A stretch of DNA of 64,000 bases, taken from contig NZ_CP025096.1 in the NCBI RefSeq assembly GCF_002831565.1, positions 5,248,609 through 5,312,608 of the forward strand, read 5' to 3'. Position 1 is the stretch's first letter. Every line of letters starts with the position of its first letter. Source of the DNA: Spirosoma pollinicola (GTDB taxonomy: Bacteria; Bacteroidota; Bacteroidia; Cytophagales; Spirosomataceae). Positions 44,309-52,604 of the stretch are shown piece after piece. The position numbers and the translations under genes are program-made. The notes under the pieces were generated by a model. That model made no database searches. It was given only the letters and a program-made list of their open reading frames with translations, and had not been told where the DNA came from.

Positions 44309-45604
44309 TTAAGTAAGTTGGCTTATATCGACTAATTTCGGTTTTCTCGTAAGCAAATGAATGATCAGCCAGGCGATCAGATAGGTGCATCCGCAGATGG
44401 TGAATAACACGTTGTAGCCACCCGATAGGTTTCCGGCTGCTTTGTACGTATCCAGTAAATCACCAACCAGCATCGGGAAGAATATTCCTCCCACGGCTCC
44501 GGCCATCCCTGCAATCCCAACCACTGAGCTGACGGCTTGTTTCGGAAAAAGGTCGGACGCCAGCGTAAATACATTCGTTGCCCAGGCTTGGTGAACGGCC
44601 ACCGCTAAACTAATCAACCCCACGGCTACCCAGACATCCGTTGCAAATTGAGCAAGGATAATGGATAATTCCAACCCGGCAAATATGATAAGAACCGTTT
44701 TTCGGGCTTTCAGCGTTGGCCATCCCCGTTTTATGAGCCAGGACGATAAATACCCTCCGCCAATGCTGCCCACGGTGGTAGCCAGGTAGATAAGCATCAG
44801 TTCCAGGCTCGGCTTTTTTAGATCCAGCTTAAACGTAGATGAAAAGTAGGAGGGAAGCCAGAACAGGAAAAACCAGTAAATGGGGTCAATGAGTCCTTTG
44901 CCCGTAATGAGTGCCCATGTTTGCGGCAACGTGAACAGCTTAAACCACTTGACGGGCAGTTTCTTTTTCGTTTCGGCTTCCTGACCGCTGACGATATACC
45001 TGTATTCTTCTGCCGATAGTCGTTTCTGTTTGGCTGGTATTTCATAAAATACCAGCCAGAAAATGAGCCATACAAATCCCATTGCGCCTGTAATCCAGAA
45101 TACTTCCTGCCAGCCGTAGTTATTCAGTATCCAGGGCACAATCAGCAGGGCCGCTACCACGCCAATGCTTGTCCCGGCATTGAATAGTCCTGTTGCCAGG
45201 GCGCGTTCTTTCTGTGGAAACCACTCTGCTACGGTCTTTACCGCAGCCGGGTAATTTCCCGCTTCGCCCAGCCCTAATCCAACGCGGGCAACGCCAAATC
45301 CAAACGCACTTCGGGCCAAGGCATGGAGCATACCCGCCACACTCCACCAGATGATGGTGACGGTATAGCCTAGTTTTGTGCCAACCTTGTCAATGAACCA
45401 GCCGAACACCAGCAAACCGACAGCGTAAGCAGCCGTGAAGGCAATGACAATCCGGGCGAAATTGGTTTCGGTCCAGCTAAATTCAACCTCTAAAATGGGT
45501 TTTAATAACCCTATTATCTGGCGGTCGAGGTAGTTGATGGTTGTTGCCGTAAATAATAAAATGACGATAATCCATCGGTAGTTATTGGTTTTGGAAATAG
45601 TCAC
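44309..45604 (-). CDS. MFS transporter, hexuronate/aldonate type (ACS family)
   Basis: A roughly 432-residue major facilitator. I place the start at GTG 45604 (MTISKTNNYRW). The frame can be extended to a TTG in the inverted repeat at about 45676, but those codons are repeat sequence. Family signatures are TTINYLDRQIIGLLKP, FGWFIDKVGTKLGY and LGEAGNYPAAVKTVAEWFP, close to ExuT-type hexuronate carriers. It lies in one transcription unit with KDPG aldolase and KDG(al) kinase upstream, which need an imported 2-keto-3-deoxy acid or its precursor. It is the best candidate for that import step. Confidence 0.9.
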   Translation of the reverse strand: MTISKTNNYRWIIVILLFTATTINYLDRQIIGLLKPILEVEFSWTETNFARIVIAFTAAYAVGLLVFGWFIDKVGTKLGYTVTIIWWSVAGMLHALARSAFGFGVARVGLGLGEAGNYPAAVKTVAEWFPQKERALATGLFNAGTSIGVVAALLIVPWILNNYGWQEVFWITGAMGFVWLIFWLVFYEIPAKQKRLSAEEYRYIVSGQEAETKKKLPVKWFKLFTLPQTWALITGKGLIDPIYWFFLFWLPSYFSSTFKLDLKKPSLELMLIYLATTVGSIGGGYLSSWLIKRGWPTLKARKTVLIIFAGLELSIILAQFATDVWVAVGLISLAVAVHQAWATNVFTLASDLFPKQAVSSVVGIAGMAGAVGGIFFPMLVGDLLDTYKAAGNLSGGYNVLFTICGCTYLIAWLIIHLLTRKPKLVDISQLT

Positions 45605-45666
45605 AGGGGGTAGGGGGTTTAGGATGAGTAGAGATTTCGGACGTGGGTATTTACTCGTGCTTTTCA

Positions 45667-45802
45667 CCACCCCCAACCCCCTCCTAAAACAGGAGGGGGC
45701 AATGCCGAAGGATGTTCCACTCTCGGTTCCACTTATAACAGGAAGGAACTAGAACAAGAATACCCCGTTTCAAAGCCCCCTCCTGTTTTAGGAGGGGGTG
45801 GG
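45667..45802. repeat. CCCCTCCT family inverted repeat
   Basis: Perfect 24-bp inner arms (45677-45700 and 45775-45798) containing CCCCTCCTAAAACAGGAGGGG; the left arm extends outwards to 45667. The centre (CTCGGTTCCACTTATAACAG...) is about 85% identical to that of 31135-31278. Just outside, 45640-45665 is a decayed copy of the GGCGCGGGTATTTACCCG arm. The right arm supplies the stop codon of the aldolase gene. Confidence 0.93.
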
Positions 45803-46486
45803 CCGGGCGGCCGATGCCGGTGGTAAGACGGTTGCCGGTGGTGAAATTGCCTTCTGCATTCGTTCGACAAAATCCCGTAGATGGTTTGTCAAGCCAGCCC
45901 AGTTCTTCTCGTTAATAAGCTTCTTGTCGAAAAGGTGGCTCCCGATGCCTAAGCCATCGGCACCAGCCTTAAAATAGGCGGCCATGTTATCGAGGCTGAT
46001 ACCACCCGTAGGCATGAGTTTCAATTGGTTAAGGGGTGCTTTTACATCCTTGATGTATTCTGGGCCGAGCGACGTAGCCGGATACACCTTGACCATCGAC
46101 GCGCCTAATGACCAGGCTTTGTAGATTTCGGAGGGGGTAAATGCACCGGGGAAAATAGGGACTCCGTGCTTCACACAGGCTTTTATGACTTTTTTGCTGA
46201 TGACGGGCGTAACAATAAACTGGGCACCCGCTGCCAGTGCCTTGTCCAGATCGTCGAGCGTGCAAACCGTTCCGGCACCGATGTTCAGGCCCTCGCTGTG
46301 GTGGTCTATTGCCTGTTGAATAATGGCTTCGGCACCGGCAGTGTTCATCGTTATTTCGATGGTTGTCAGGCCCGCTTCCCGGTACACGGGGAGGATTTGG
46401 TTAATGTCATCGGGCTGCAACCCTCTGATAATGCCTACGACGGGCGCTTTATAAAATAACTCCCAGGAGAATGGTTGTCGACTCAT
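45788..46486 (-). CDS. dgoA: KDPG/KDPGal aldolase (2-dehydro-3-deoxy-phosphoaldonate aldolase)
   Basis: A 232-residue class I aldolase that splits 2-keto-3-deoxy-6-phosphogluconate or -galactonate into pyruvate and glyceraldehyde 3-phosphate. Family residues are E44 (TIEITMNT), the AGTV block at 71-74, PGAFTPSE (113-120) and the Schiff-base Lys133 in MVKVYPA. It has no signal, so it is cytoplasmic. Its start overlaps the kinase stop by 4 bp (ATGA), so translation is coupled. The last residues (about 220-232, PPASAARPTPS) are poorly family-like, and the TAA stop lies in the CCTAAAAC loop of the adjacent inverted repeat, suggesting the repeat replaced the original end. The DgoA assignment rests on the DgoK-like neighbour. 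Confidence 0.92.
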   Translation of the reverse strand: MSRQPFSWELFYKAPVVGIIRGLQPDDINQILPVYREAGLTTIEITMNTAGAEAIIQQAIDHHSEGLNIGAGTVCTLDDLDKALAAGAQFIVTPVISKKVIKACVKHGVPIFPGAFTPSEIYKAWSLGASMVKVYPATSLGPEYIKDVKAPLNQLKLMPTGGISLDNMAAYFKAGADGLGIGSHLFDKKLINEKNWAGLTNHLRDFVERMQKAISPPATVLPPASAARPTPS

Positions 46487-47490
46487 TTTGGTAAGGTTAC
46501 GAATTGGATTTGGGCAATCTTGACTTGTCCGGCAATGGTTGCTTGATCAATTAGATCGGCAGAAATAGTCGTTGTTCGTTCACTCAACTGAAGTTCTTCC
46601 ATTGCTAGCTTGTACAGCTCATACAAATTATTTCCACTGCATAAAATCAGTTGCCACTGCTCTTGGTCGACAAGCGTTTTTAGTTCGGCACCTATCAATA
46701 ATCCACTTAAATACAGGGCGTTTTCGGTCTTAGTCAATTTGCCGAACAATTGATTTGTCCGCACCCGAAATAAGCTGTTCAGGATGGATGGAGAATTGGA
46801 TTCATTAACCCCTAATTTGAACGCGTCGAGTTCGTTAGTCGAAAATGTGTTTCGTTCGGTTAGCGAAACAGAGTCCTTTAAAATGCTGTTCATCGCCATA
46901 AGATTAAACACTTCACCGGTCATAAAGGTCTGAAAGTCAATAACCTGCTGATGTTGAATGTAGATGTGCTTTGAATGAGTACCGGGAAAAATAAGAATAG
47001 AGACTTCGGGCGTATAATGCTGTATATCCAATAGCGCCAGTAAACCAATAAGCTGCGTTTCCTCCCCACGCATCACATCGTGCTGCGTTTGAACGCCCGA
47101 AATGAGGGTAATGTCGTGCGGAAAATCGGGCTGTGCCGAAAGTCGTTTTGTGCTGGCCCGGCTACCATCGACCGGAAAAGGCAGGGTCGCATAGGGCACT
47201 TCCTCCATGCCAATGGAAGACGAAGCCATACCGGAAACAATGATAGGAATACCGGCCAGGTTACCCGCTACTTTGGTGGATAATAAATCGACCTGCCTTT
47301 TTAATTGCTGACGAAAGAACTGTGCCCGGACAATTCCCTGACTTTCTCCGTTCATTTTCCAGTCGGTAAACGTACTGGCAACACCTTCCGATGATCTGAT
47401 TTCGCCAATAAGCTGAAGGTTCGTGCTGTCTATGAGCCGTAGCCGAAACGAGGAGGTGCCCCAATCACAACCTAATAGATAGTTTTTCAT
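46483..47490 (-). CDS. dgoK: 2-dehydro-3-deoxygalactonokinase
   Basis: A 335-residue sugar kinase of the DgoK family that phosphorylates 2-keto-3-deoxygalactonate at C6. I start at the ATG at 47490 because it gives MKNYLLGCDWGTSSFRLRLI, the family's phosphate-binding N-terminus; the frame upstream to 47532 overlaps the previous gene. GEVFNLMAMNSIL and LFPGTHSKHI-type sequence (ILIFPGTHSKHIYI) are family features. It is cytoplasmic. It lies 22 bp downstream of the quinoprotein dehydrogenase and overlaps the aldolase by 4 bp, so oxidation, phosphorylation and cleavage genes form one unit. Activity toward 2-keto-3-deoxygluconate is possible too. Confidence 0.9.
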   Translation of the reverse strand: MKNYLLGCDWGTSSFRLRLIDSTNLQLIGEIRSSEGVASTFTDWKMNGESQGIVRAQFFRQQLKRQVDLLSTKVAGNLAGIPIIVSGMASSSIGMEEVPYATLPFPVDGSRASTKRLSAQPDFPHDITLISGVQTQHDVMRGEETQLIGLLALLDIQHYTPEVSILIFPGTHSKHIYIQHQQVIDFQTFMTGEVFNLMAMNSILKDSVSLTERNTFSTNELDAFKLGVNESNSPSILNSLFRVRTNQLFGKLTKTENALYLSGLLIGAELKTLVDQEQWQLILCSGNNLYELYKLAMEELQLSERTTTISADLIDQATIAGQVKIAQIQFVTLPK

Positions 47491-47512
47491 TAATTCACTT
47501 TTTATGTACGAC

Positions 47513-49771
47513 TTACGGTAATGCAAAGGCAACGTATGAACCGCCGGATTTCAGGCCGTAGCGGGTTCCACCCGCAGCAATAGCGATATACTGTTTTCCA
47601 TTCACCATGTAGGTGATGGGCGTGGCAAAACCACCGGCGGGCAATTTGTATTCCCACACGATTTTGCCCGTTTTCTTATCAAATGCCCGAAGCTTTTCGT
47701 CATACGTAGCCGCAATGAAAACCAGTCCGCCTGCCGTTACGATTGGCCCACCGTGATTTTCTGTACCGGTGGGCGGAATGCCTTTCTTTGTCAGTTCCGG
47801 ATATTCGCCCAGCGGCACTTGCCACAGGTACTCACCGGTGTTCAGGTTAATAGCGTTCAATGTGCCCCAGGGTGGTTTGATGGCCGGATAGTTATCCTGA
47901 TCCCGAAACTGTGTGTTGCCATTGTTCAGGTAGGGTGGACTATATGGAAAGTCAGCACCTTCGGGCGTCGCCGTGTTCACCACCGAACTGTGCTGATCAT
48001 TGGCCGCTATGGGCGTTGTCACTGACCTGGTGTCCAGTTTTAGCAGGAAGCGGATAATAGCTTCCCGATCATCGCCGGAAAGATGCCCAAAGGAAGGCAT
48101 CCGGCCGCGTCCAGTTGTCAGAATGGTACTGATTTGTTCTTTGGTCAGTCGTTTGCCAACGTCGGTCAGGTCAGGATACGCCTGCGCTGTTTGACTTGCC
48201 CCGCCCGATTTGCCGCTTGCTGTCTGACTGCCTGCCGCGTGACATACCGCGCAGTTTGTGTTGAACAGGCTACCTCCGCGTGACAAGGCTACGCCATTGC
48301 CCTGAGCGCGAACGTCCCGCATTTTCAGCCACCAGAGCATTGTATTGGCATTTTGATACAGAATGCCGTCTGGGTCGGCGGCATTACCGCCCCACTCGGC
48401 CCCACCGCCAAAGCCATAATACAACGTGCCTTCTTCGCTGGGGGGCATGTATTTGCTGCCATGCCGACTGTTGCGATAGCGGTCGAGTACGTAGGCGTGG
48501 GCTTCGGGCGTGCGGGTCGTGATTTCGTCTTCCGTTAACTCCTGCCGAACAAACGGAGCCGGTTTAGTTGGGACGGGTTGCGTAGGCCAGGGGTGTTCGC
48601 CGGGTAAAGCGGGCGACATGATAACGGGCACCTCCTTTACCGGAAACAGCGGTTTGCCGGTATCCCGATCAAGCACAAACACGTACCCATCTTTAGTCGC
48701 CTGTGCCACCGCATCGACCAGCCGGGGCCGACCGTTGGGGTCGTTATGTTTTACGGTAATGAGGTTGGGTGGACAGGGTAAATCGCGGTCCCACATATCG
48801 TGATGCACGGTTTGGAAATGCCACACCCGTTTGCCGGTTTTTGCATTCAGCGCAATAACACAGTTGGCAAAGAGGTTTTGCCCCTCTCTGGCCCCGCCAT
48901 AAAAATCGACGGAGGGCGAGCCCGTACCGGCATAGACCATACCCCGCTTTTCGTCGACAACCAGCCCGGCCCAACAATTAGCTCCCCCCAGCTTCCTGTA
49001 TGAATCTTTAGACCAGGTTTCGTAGCCGTATTCGCCGGGCAATGGAATGGTTCGGAACACCCATTCCAGCTTGCCGCTCCGCACATTGAACGCCCGAATG
49101 TAGCCCGGTGGCGCGTCGCCCCCTTCGTTCACGGCCGAGCCTGTAATTAACAAGTCTTTATAGATAACGCCCGGTGTCGTAACGCGAATGGACAGGTTGG
49201 CGATCTCATGGCCGAGGGTTTCTTTATCGCCCAGTCCTTCGTGCAAATCGACCGCACCATTGTTGCCGAAGCTTTCGATCAGTTTGCCCGTCGATGCATT
49301 GACGGCATACAGGAACGAGCCAACGGTATAGAGTATCCGTCTGTCATCGCCAGATTCCCAATACATGACCCCGCGTACCGGATGAAATCGGGGTTTCTTG
49401 TCCGGGTCGGCGAAGGGGTCAAACTGCCAGTGTTGCCTGCCGGTGGCGGCATCGACGGCAAAGAGTTTCATGCGGGGCGATGTGCCGTAGAGGACGCCTT
49501 TTATCACAATGGGCTGGCATTGGATGTCCATGCCCCGTTGCGACGCGTCTTTATTATCGCCCGTATCATATGCCCAGGCCAGTTGCAATTGCTTTACGGT
49601 TTGGGTATTGATCTGCGACAAAGGCGAGTAACGATTACCCGCATTGTTACCCCCATAGGTTGGCCAGTCGTCGTTCGGGGGCGACTGTTTAACGGGGGGC
49701 TTGTCGTCTTTCAGGGATATAAAACTTCCCAGAATCAGCAGGCCAACTAAGGATTTCAGGAATGTATTCAT
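47513..49771 (-). CDS. PQQ-dependent glucose-dehydrogenase-like quinoprotein with inserted cytochrome c
   Basis: A 752-residue exported quinoprotein. The signal (FLKSLVGLLILGSFISL) is followed by an eight-bladed PQQ propeller (GNNAGNRYSPLSQI, WAYDTGDNKDAS, RPRLVDAVAQATKDGYVFVL). A cytochrome c domain with heme site C507-AV-C510-H511 interrupts the propeller at about residues 495-600. The propeller then resumes with PPWGTLNAINLNTGEYLWQV and ends ITYMVNGKQYIAIAAGG, as in membrane glucose dehydrogenases. It should oxidise an aldose to the lactone in the periplasm and pass electrons internally to heme. It leads the operon with dgoK and dgoA, tying oxidation to keto-deoxy-aldonate breakdown. Confidence 0.92.
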   Translation of the reverse strand: MNTFLKSLVGLLILGSFISLKDDKPPVKQSPPNDDWPTYGGNNAGNRYSPLSQINTQTVKQLQLAWAYDTGDNKDASQRGMDIQCQPIVIKGVLYGTSPRMKLFAVDAATGRQHWQFDPFADPDKKPRFHPVRGVMYWESGDDRRILYTVGSFLYAVNASTGKLIESFGNNGAVDLHEGLGDKETLGHEIANLSIRVTTPGVIYKDLLITGSAVNEGGDAPPGYIRAFNVRSGKLEWVFRTIPLPGEYGYETWSKDSYRKLGGANCWAGLVVDEKRGMVYAGTGSPSVDFYGGAREGQNLFANCVIALNAKTGKRVWHFQTVHHDMWDRDLPCPPNLITVKHNDPNGRPRLVDAVAQATKDGYVFVLDRDTGKPLFPVKEVPVIMSPALPGEHPWPTQPVPTKPAPFVRQELTEDEITTRTPEAHAYVLDRYRNSRHGSKYMPPSEEGTLYYGFGGGAEWGGNAADPDGILYQNANTMLWWLKMRDVRAQGNGVALSRGGSLFNTNCAVCHAAGSQTASGKSGGASQTAQAYPDLTDVGKRLTKEQISTILTTGRGRMPSFGHLSGDDREAIIRFLLKLDTRSVTTPIAANDQHSSVVNTATPEGADFPYSPPYLNNGNTQFRDQDNYPAIKPPWGTLNAINLNTGEYLWQVPLGEYPELTKKGIPPTGTENHGGPIVTAGGLVFIAATYDEKLRAFDKKTGKIVWEYKLPAGGFATPITYMVNGKQYIAIAAGGTRYGLKSGGSYVAFALP

Positions 49772-49800
49772 TGATGAGTTTAGGTTGTTAATGGGGTTTT

Positions 49801-49975
49801 ACCACCCCCAACCGAAGCGTTGGACCGTCCCCTCCTAAAACAGGAGGGGGCTTAAACAAGGGTACTCTTGGCACAGTCCCATCTTCATACAGGTGGAGCC
49901 AAGAACAGGCTGCCCCTCAGCATAGCCCCCTCCTGTTTTAGGAGGGGACGGTCCGACGCTTCGGTTGGGGGTGGT
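49801..49975. repeat. CCCCTCCT family inverted repeat with symmetrical arm insertion
   Basis: 52-bp arms (49801-49852 and 49924-49975) match at 51 of 52 positions. Compared with the 36-bp arms at 31135 and 56975, both arms carry the same extra 16 bp (GAAGCGTTGGACCGTC-like) between the CCACCCCCAACC part and the CCCTCCTAAAACAGG palindrome. The centre sequence is unlike the other copies. Confidence 0.95.
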
Positions 49976-49989
49976 GTTTTCAGTAAACA

Positions 49990-50979
49990 TTACTTCGTTT
50001 TCTCATAAAACCCGTACACGATCTTCCAGCTAACTTCCTGACCGGGGGCTGCTTCCAGTCGTATGTAGGGCTCGGGGCAGGAGGTGGTTGCGCAGGCCCA
50101 GTAAACCAGTTTTTCCATAGGCTGGTCGCTGGTGATGTGGACGCCCGCGCCCGTTTTCTGGTTCTCGATGCGGATGTTATAATCGGTAGCAACAGGTTTG
50201 AATCCCTGCAAACCGGCGCTGTAGACCTGCTCTTTTTTCTCTAAATCGCGCGAATAAACAAGCCGGTTTCCTTGTGCCTGAATCGTACTGCCAAAGCCCT
50301 TTCCTTCTGCGTTTACCTCGAACGGAAACTGAATGTTAACCGTCGGGCCGGTGGGCTGTTTGTCCAGGATAAAGAAATTGTGGTCGTATACACTCGTCTT
50401 GATCGGCAGCTTGCCAGTGTTGGTCAGGCTGTGTTCCAGCACCATTTCCGGCTTCCCGTTCACGAGTCTCACCGTTTTGCGATAGCGGTAGCCGTAGCCC
50501 GACGGGTCGCTTAGTTCATGCGTGAAGTCGATGCGGTCTTTGTGCCGTTTTACAGTCCATTTTCCGTGGTCGGCTACGTCGTAGTAGGCCGCAAAGGTGT
50601 ACGGTTTGTCATCTGGCTTACGAAGTGTTCCAACACCAATCTTGACGAACGTTTCGCCGGGTTTGGCCTCTGCATAGCCAAGTGGCGTAAACTCTTCGGC
50701 GGGGCCATTGATGGCGTCGTGCATTTTGGGATCATACTTCTCAAACCATTGGTCAATGAAACTATGCTCCTTATAGGTAAGGCTTTTGAACGCCCCGCCC
50801 CAGTCGAAACGAGTACCCTGATAATACCCCTGGCTGGTATCCGGCAGATAAAGAGTAGTTTGAATAATTCCGTTTGACAGGTCAGCCTGTGGCCATTCGG
50901 CTACGGGTAGGGTAGTGCCAATACTGAATAAGGCAAAAACAGGGAGGACGATTCGTTTCAAGAGGCTTAGGTTGTTCAT
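49990..50979 (-). CDS. Exported protein with galactose-mutarotase-like fold
   Basis: A 330-residue secreted protein from the ATG at 50979 (MNNLSLLKRIVLPVFALFS signal); the 37 further codons upstream to 51090 lie in a repeat. The sequence has mutarotase-superfamily features such as GTRFDWGGAFKSLTYKEHSF, MVLEHSLTNTGKLPIKTSVY and YIRLEAAPGQEVSWKIVYGFY, with a late Glu/Asp-rich segment. It could be an aldose 1-epimerase relative or a non-catalytic sugar-binding protein; I cannot point to a complete epimerase active site. It follows a SusD gene and comes before the quinoprotein. Converting sugar anomers before oxidation would fit (inference). Confidence 0.7.
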   Translation of the reverse strand: MNNLSLLKRIVLPVFALFSIGTTLPVAEWPQADLSNGIIQTTLYLPDTSQGYYQGTRFDWGGAFKSLTYKEHSFIDQWFEKYDPKMHDAINGPAEEFTPLGYAEAKPGETFVKIGVGTLRKPDDKPYTFAAYYDVADHGKWTVKRHKDRIDFTHELSDPSGYGYRYRKTVRLVNGKPEMVLEHSLTNTGKLPIKTSVYDHNFFILDKQPTGPTVNIQFPFEVNAEGKGFGSTIQAQGNRLVYSRDLEKKEQVYSAGLQGFKPVATDYNIRIENQKTGAGVHITSDQPMEKLVYWACATTSCPEPYIRLEAAPGQEVSWKIVYGFYEKTK

Positions 50980-51001
50980 GAGTTGATTCGAGTAGAGTAG
51001 G

Positions 51002-51107
51002 TGAAGTAGGTGGAGTAGGTGGTGTGAGTGGAGTGGTGCTAGTGGCGTTCCAGGACCCGACACCACTAGCACCACTCCACCACTACTCACTCACACCACT
51101 CACCTCA
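51002..51107. repeat. C-poor inverted repeat after susD
   Basis: A perfect 18-bp core stem (51028-51045 and 51063-51080, GTGGAGTGGTGCTAGTGG) with longer, looser outer pairing. The left arm is a near C-free run of GGTGGAGTA-like units. It abuts the TGA stop of the SusD gene (51105-51107). Confidence 0.85.
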
Positions 51108-52583
51108 CTGATTCAAATTCGGATTAATTGACGTATCGGTATACGGCAATGGAAACCAATAGTTTGCCTTCGTAATGGCCTTGATGGGTTGCAGATCGTC
51201 GGGGCTTTTGGCTGCATTGGCCGCTTCGACCCGTTCGAGCCGAATCAGGTCAAACCAGCGTGTGCGCTCGCAGGCAAACTCCCAGGCTCGTTCCTGTACC
51301 ACAGCGTCGGCAAATTGAGTGGCTGTCAAGCCGTCGGCTGACGATAACGCTTTGGTGCCCGCAGGTAAACCCCGCAACCGAATCTGGTTGAGCGCATCGT
51401 AGGCCGCCTGATCGGGGCCACCCGCTCCGCGTGCTTTGGCTTCGGCATAAATGGTCAATACGTGAGCGTAGCGCATCATGACCGAAGGTAACGAAATGCT
51501 CGACGTTACGATGTTGCCCTTGATGTACCACTTCTTGTAATACGGGTGCTTGGTCAGGCTTTGCTGCCAGGGAATGGTGGTTGTGCCCAGGCCAAACTCC
51601 GTCCGGAAGGTGGCATCTTTTCGCGGACCAGCGGGGAACGAGTTGAAAAAATTAAGCTCGGCAAACATATCGTCCCAGCCGCCTTCTTCACCCGGCATGG
51701 TGGTATTGCCATAAGTCGCATTGGCCGTACCACTACCAGCCGCAAAGCCACTGATCTGGTAAACGGCTTCGGCAGTGCCCGCCACGGCCGGGTCATTTTC
51801 GAATACGGCCGCAAAGGTTGGCAGAAGTTGAAAACCATAGGTAGCCCGGTTGTCGATTACCTCTTTGGCTTTGGCCGCAGCCAGATCATATTTGTCGGTT
51901 TGTTTCAGGGGCCAGCCCGCCATCGTCAGATACACATCCGCCAGAAACGCCTTGGCCGAACCAACGTTCGGACGACCCGGATCACGTTTGGTGTTGGGCA
52001 GCAAGGTTTCGGCTTTCTTCAAATCAGATATGATTAACTCATAAATCTGCGCTGGTGTCGACTTCTTGATCGTGAGCAAACTATCCGAATATTCACCCGC
52101 CAGAACGAGCGGAATGTTGCCATAAAACCGGGTGAGCCAATAGTAGGAAAACCCACGGATAAAATACGCTTCACCCGCAATGATGTCGATTGTGGCCTTG
52201 GTGCCAACGGTTTTTGAGTAATTATTAATGACGTTGTTCGCACCCTGAATGGCTTTGTAGCAGCCATTATACACCGCCCCCGACCGTTGATTGGTTGTCG
52301 ATACGTTGAACTGGTCAAACTCCCGCCAGTCGGCTTTGTTGCTGGCCGGGTGCGTCGTTACGTCATCGGCCCCAAGCACGGCGCCATTGGCCGATGGGTG
52401 AATAAATCCGTATGTCCATTGGGAACCCAATCCTTTATAAGCACCTGTCAGGGCAGATTCCAGACCATCCTGCGTCGACAGTACATTTGGGCCGTAAAGC
52501 AAGCCCGTCGTATCTTCAGTGAGGTAATTTTTGCAGCCTGCCACCAGCATAACCGCAACTATAAAGAGTGTTATCTTTTTCAT
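51105..52583 (-). CDS. SusD/RagB-family lipoprotein (RagB type)
   Basis: A 492-residue SusD-like lipoprotein; lipobox Cys17 (MLVAGC), then KNYLTEDTTG. It contains GEAYFIRGFSYYWLTRFYGN and QIRLRGLPAGT and ends with WEFACERTRWFDLIRLERVE and a FPLPYTD block, typical of the larger RagB/SusD group with a C-terminal SusD domain. This differs from the other three SusD proteins here. It starts 21 bp after its SusC gene. Probable role: surface glycan binding for the 52605-55595 transporter. Confidence 0.95.
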   Translation of the reverse strand: MKKITLFIVAVMLVAGCKNYLTEDTTGLLYGPNVLSTQDGLESALTGAYKGLGSQWTYGFIHPSANGAVLGADDVTTHPASNKADWREFDQFNVSTTNQRSGAVYNGCYKAIQGANNVINNYSKTVGTKATIDIIAGEAYFIRGFSYYWLTRFYGNIPLVLAGEYSDSLLTIKKSTPAQIYELIISDLKKAETLLPNTKRDPGRPNVGSAKAFLADVYLTMAGWPLKQTDKYDLAAAKAKEVIDNRATYGFQLLPTFAAVFENDPAVAGTAEAVYQISGFAAGSGTANATYGNTTMPGEEGGWDDMFAELNFFNSFPAGPRKDATFRTEFGLGTTTIPWQQSLTKHPYYKKWYIKGNIVTSSISLPSVMMRYAHVLTIYAEAKARGAGGPDQAAYDALNQIRLRGLPAGTKALSSADGLTATQFADAVVQERAWEFACERTRWFDLIRLERVEAANAAKSPDDLQPIKAITKANYWFPLPYTDTSINPNLNQ

Positions 52584-52604
52584 GTTTCAACGAGTTTGAC
52601 GGGC

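Noticed and set aside
45604-45676. Upstream extension of the MFS transporter to a TTG start
   Set aside because: The extra codons are repeat sequence and not family-like; a GTG at 45604 gives the normal ACS N-terminus.
50979-51090. 37-residue N-terminal extension of the mutarotase-fold protein
   Set aside because: Histidine/leucine-rich repeat translation (HHLLHLLHLL) precedes a perfect signal peptide starting at the ATG at 50979.
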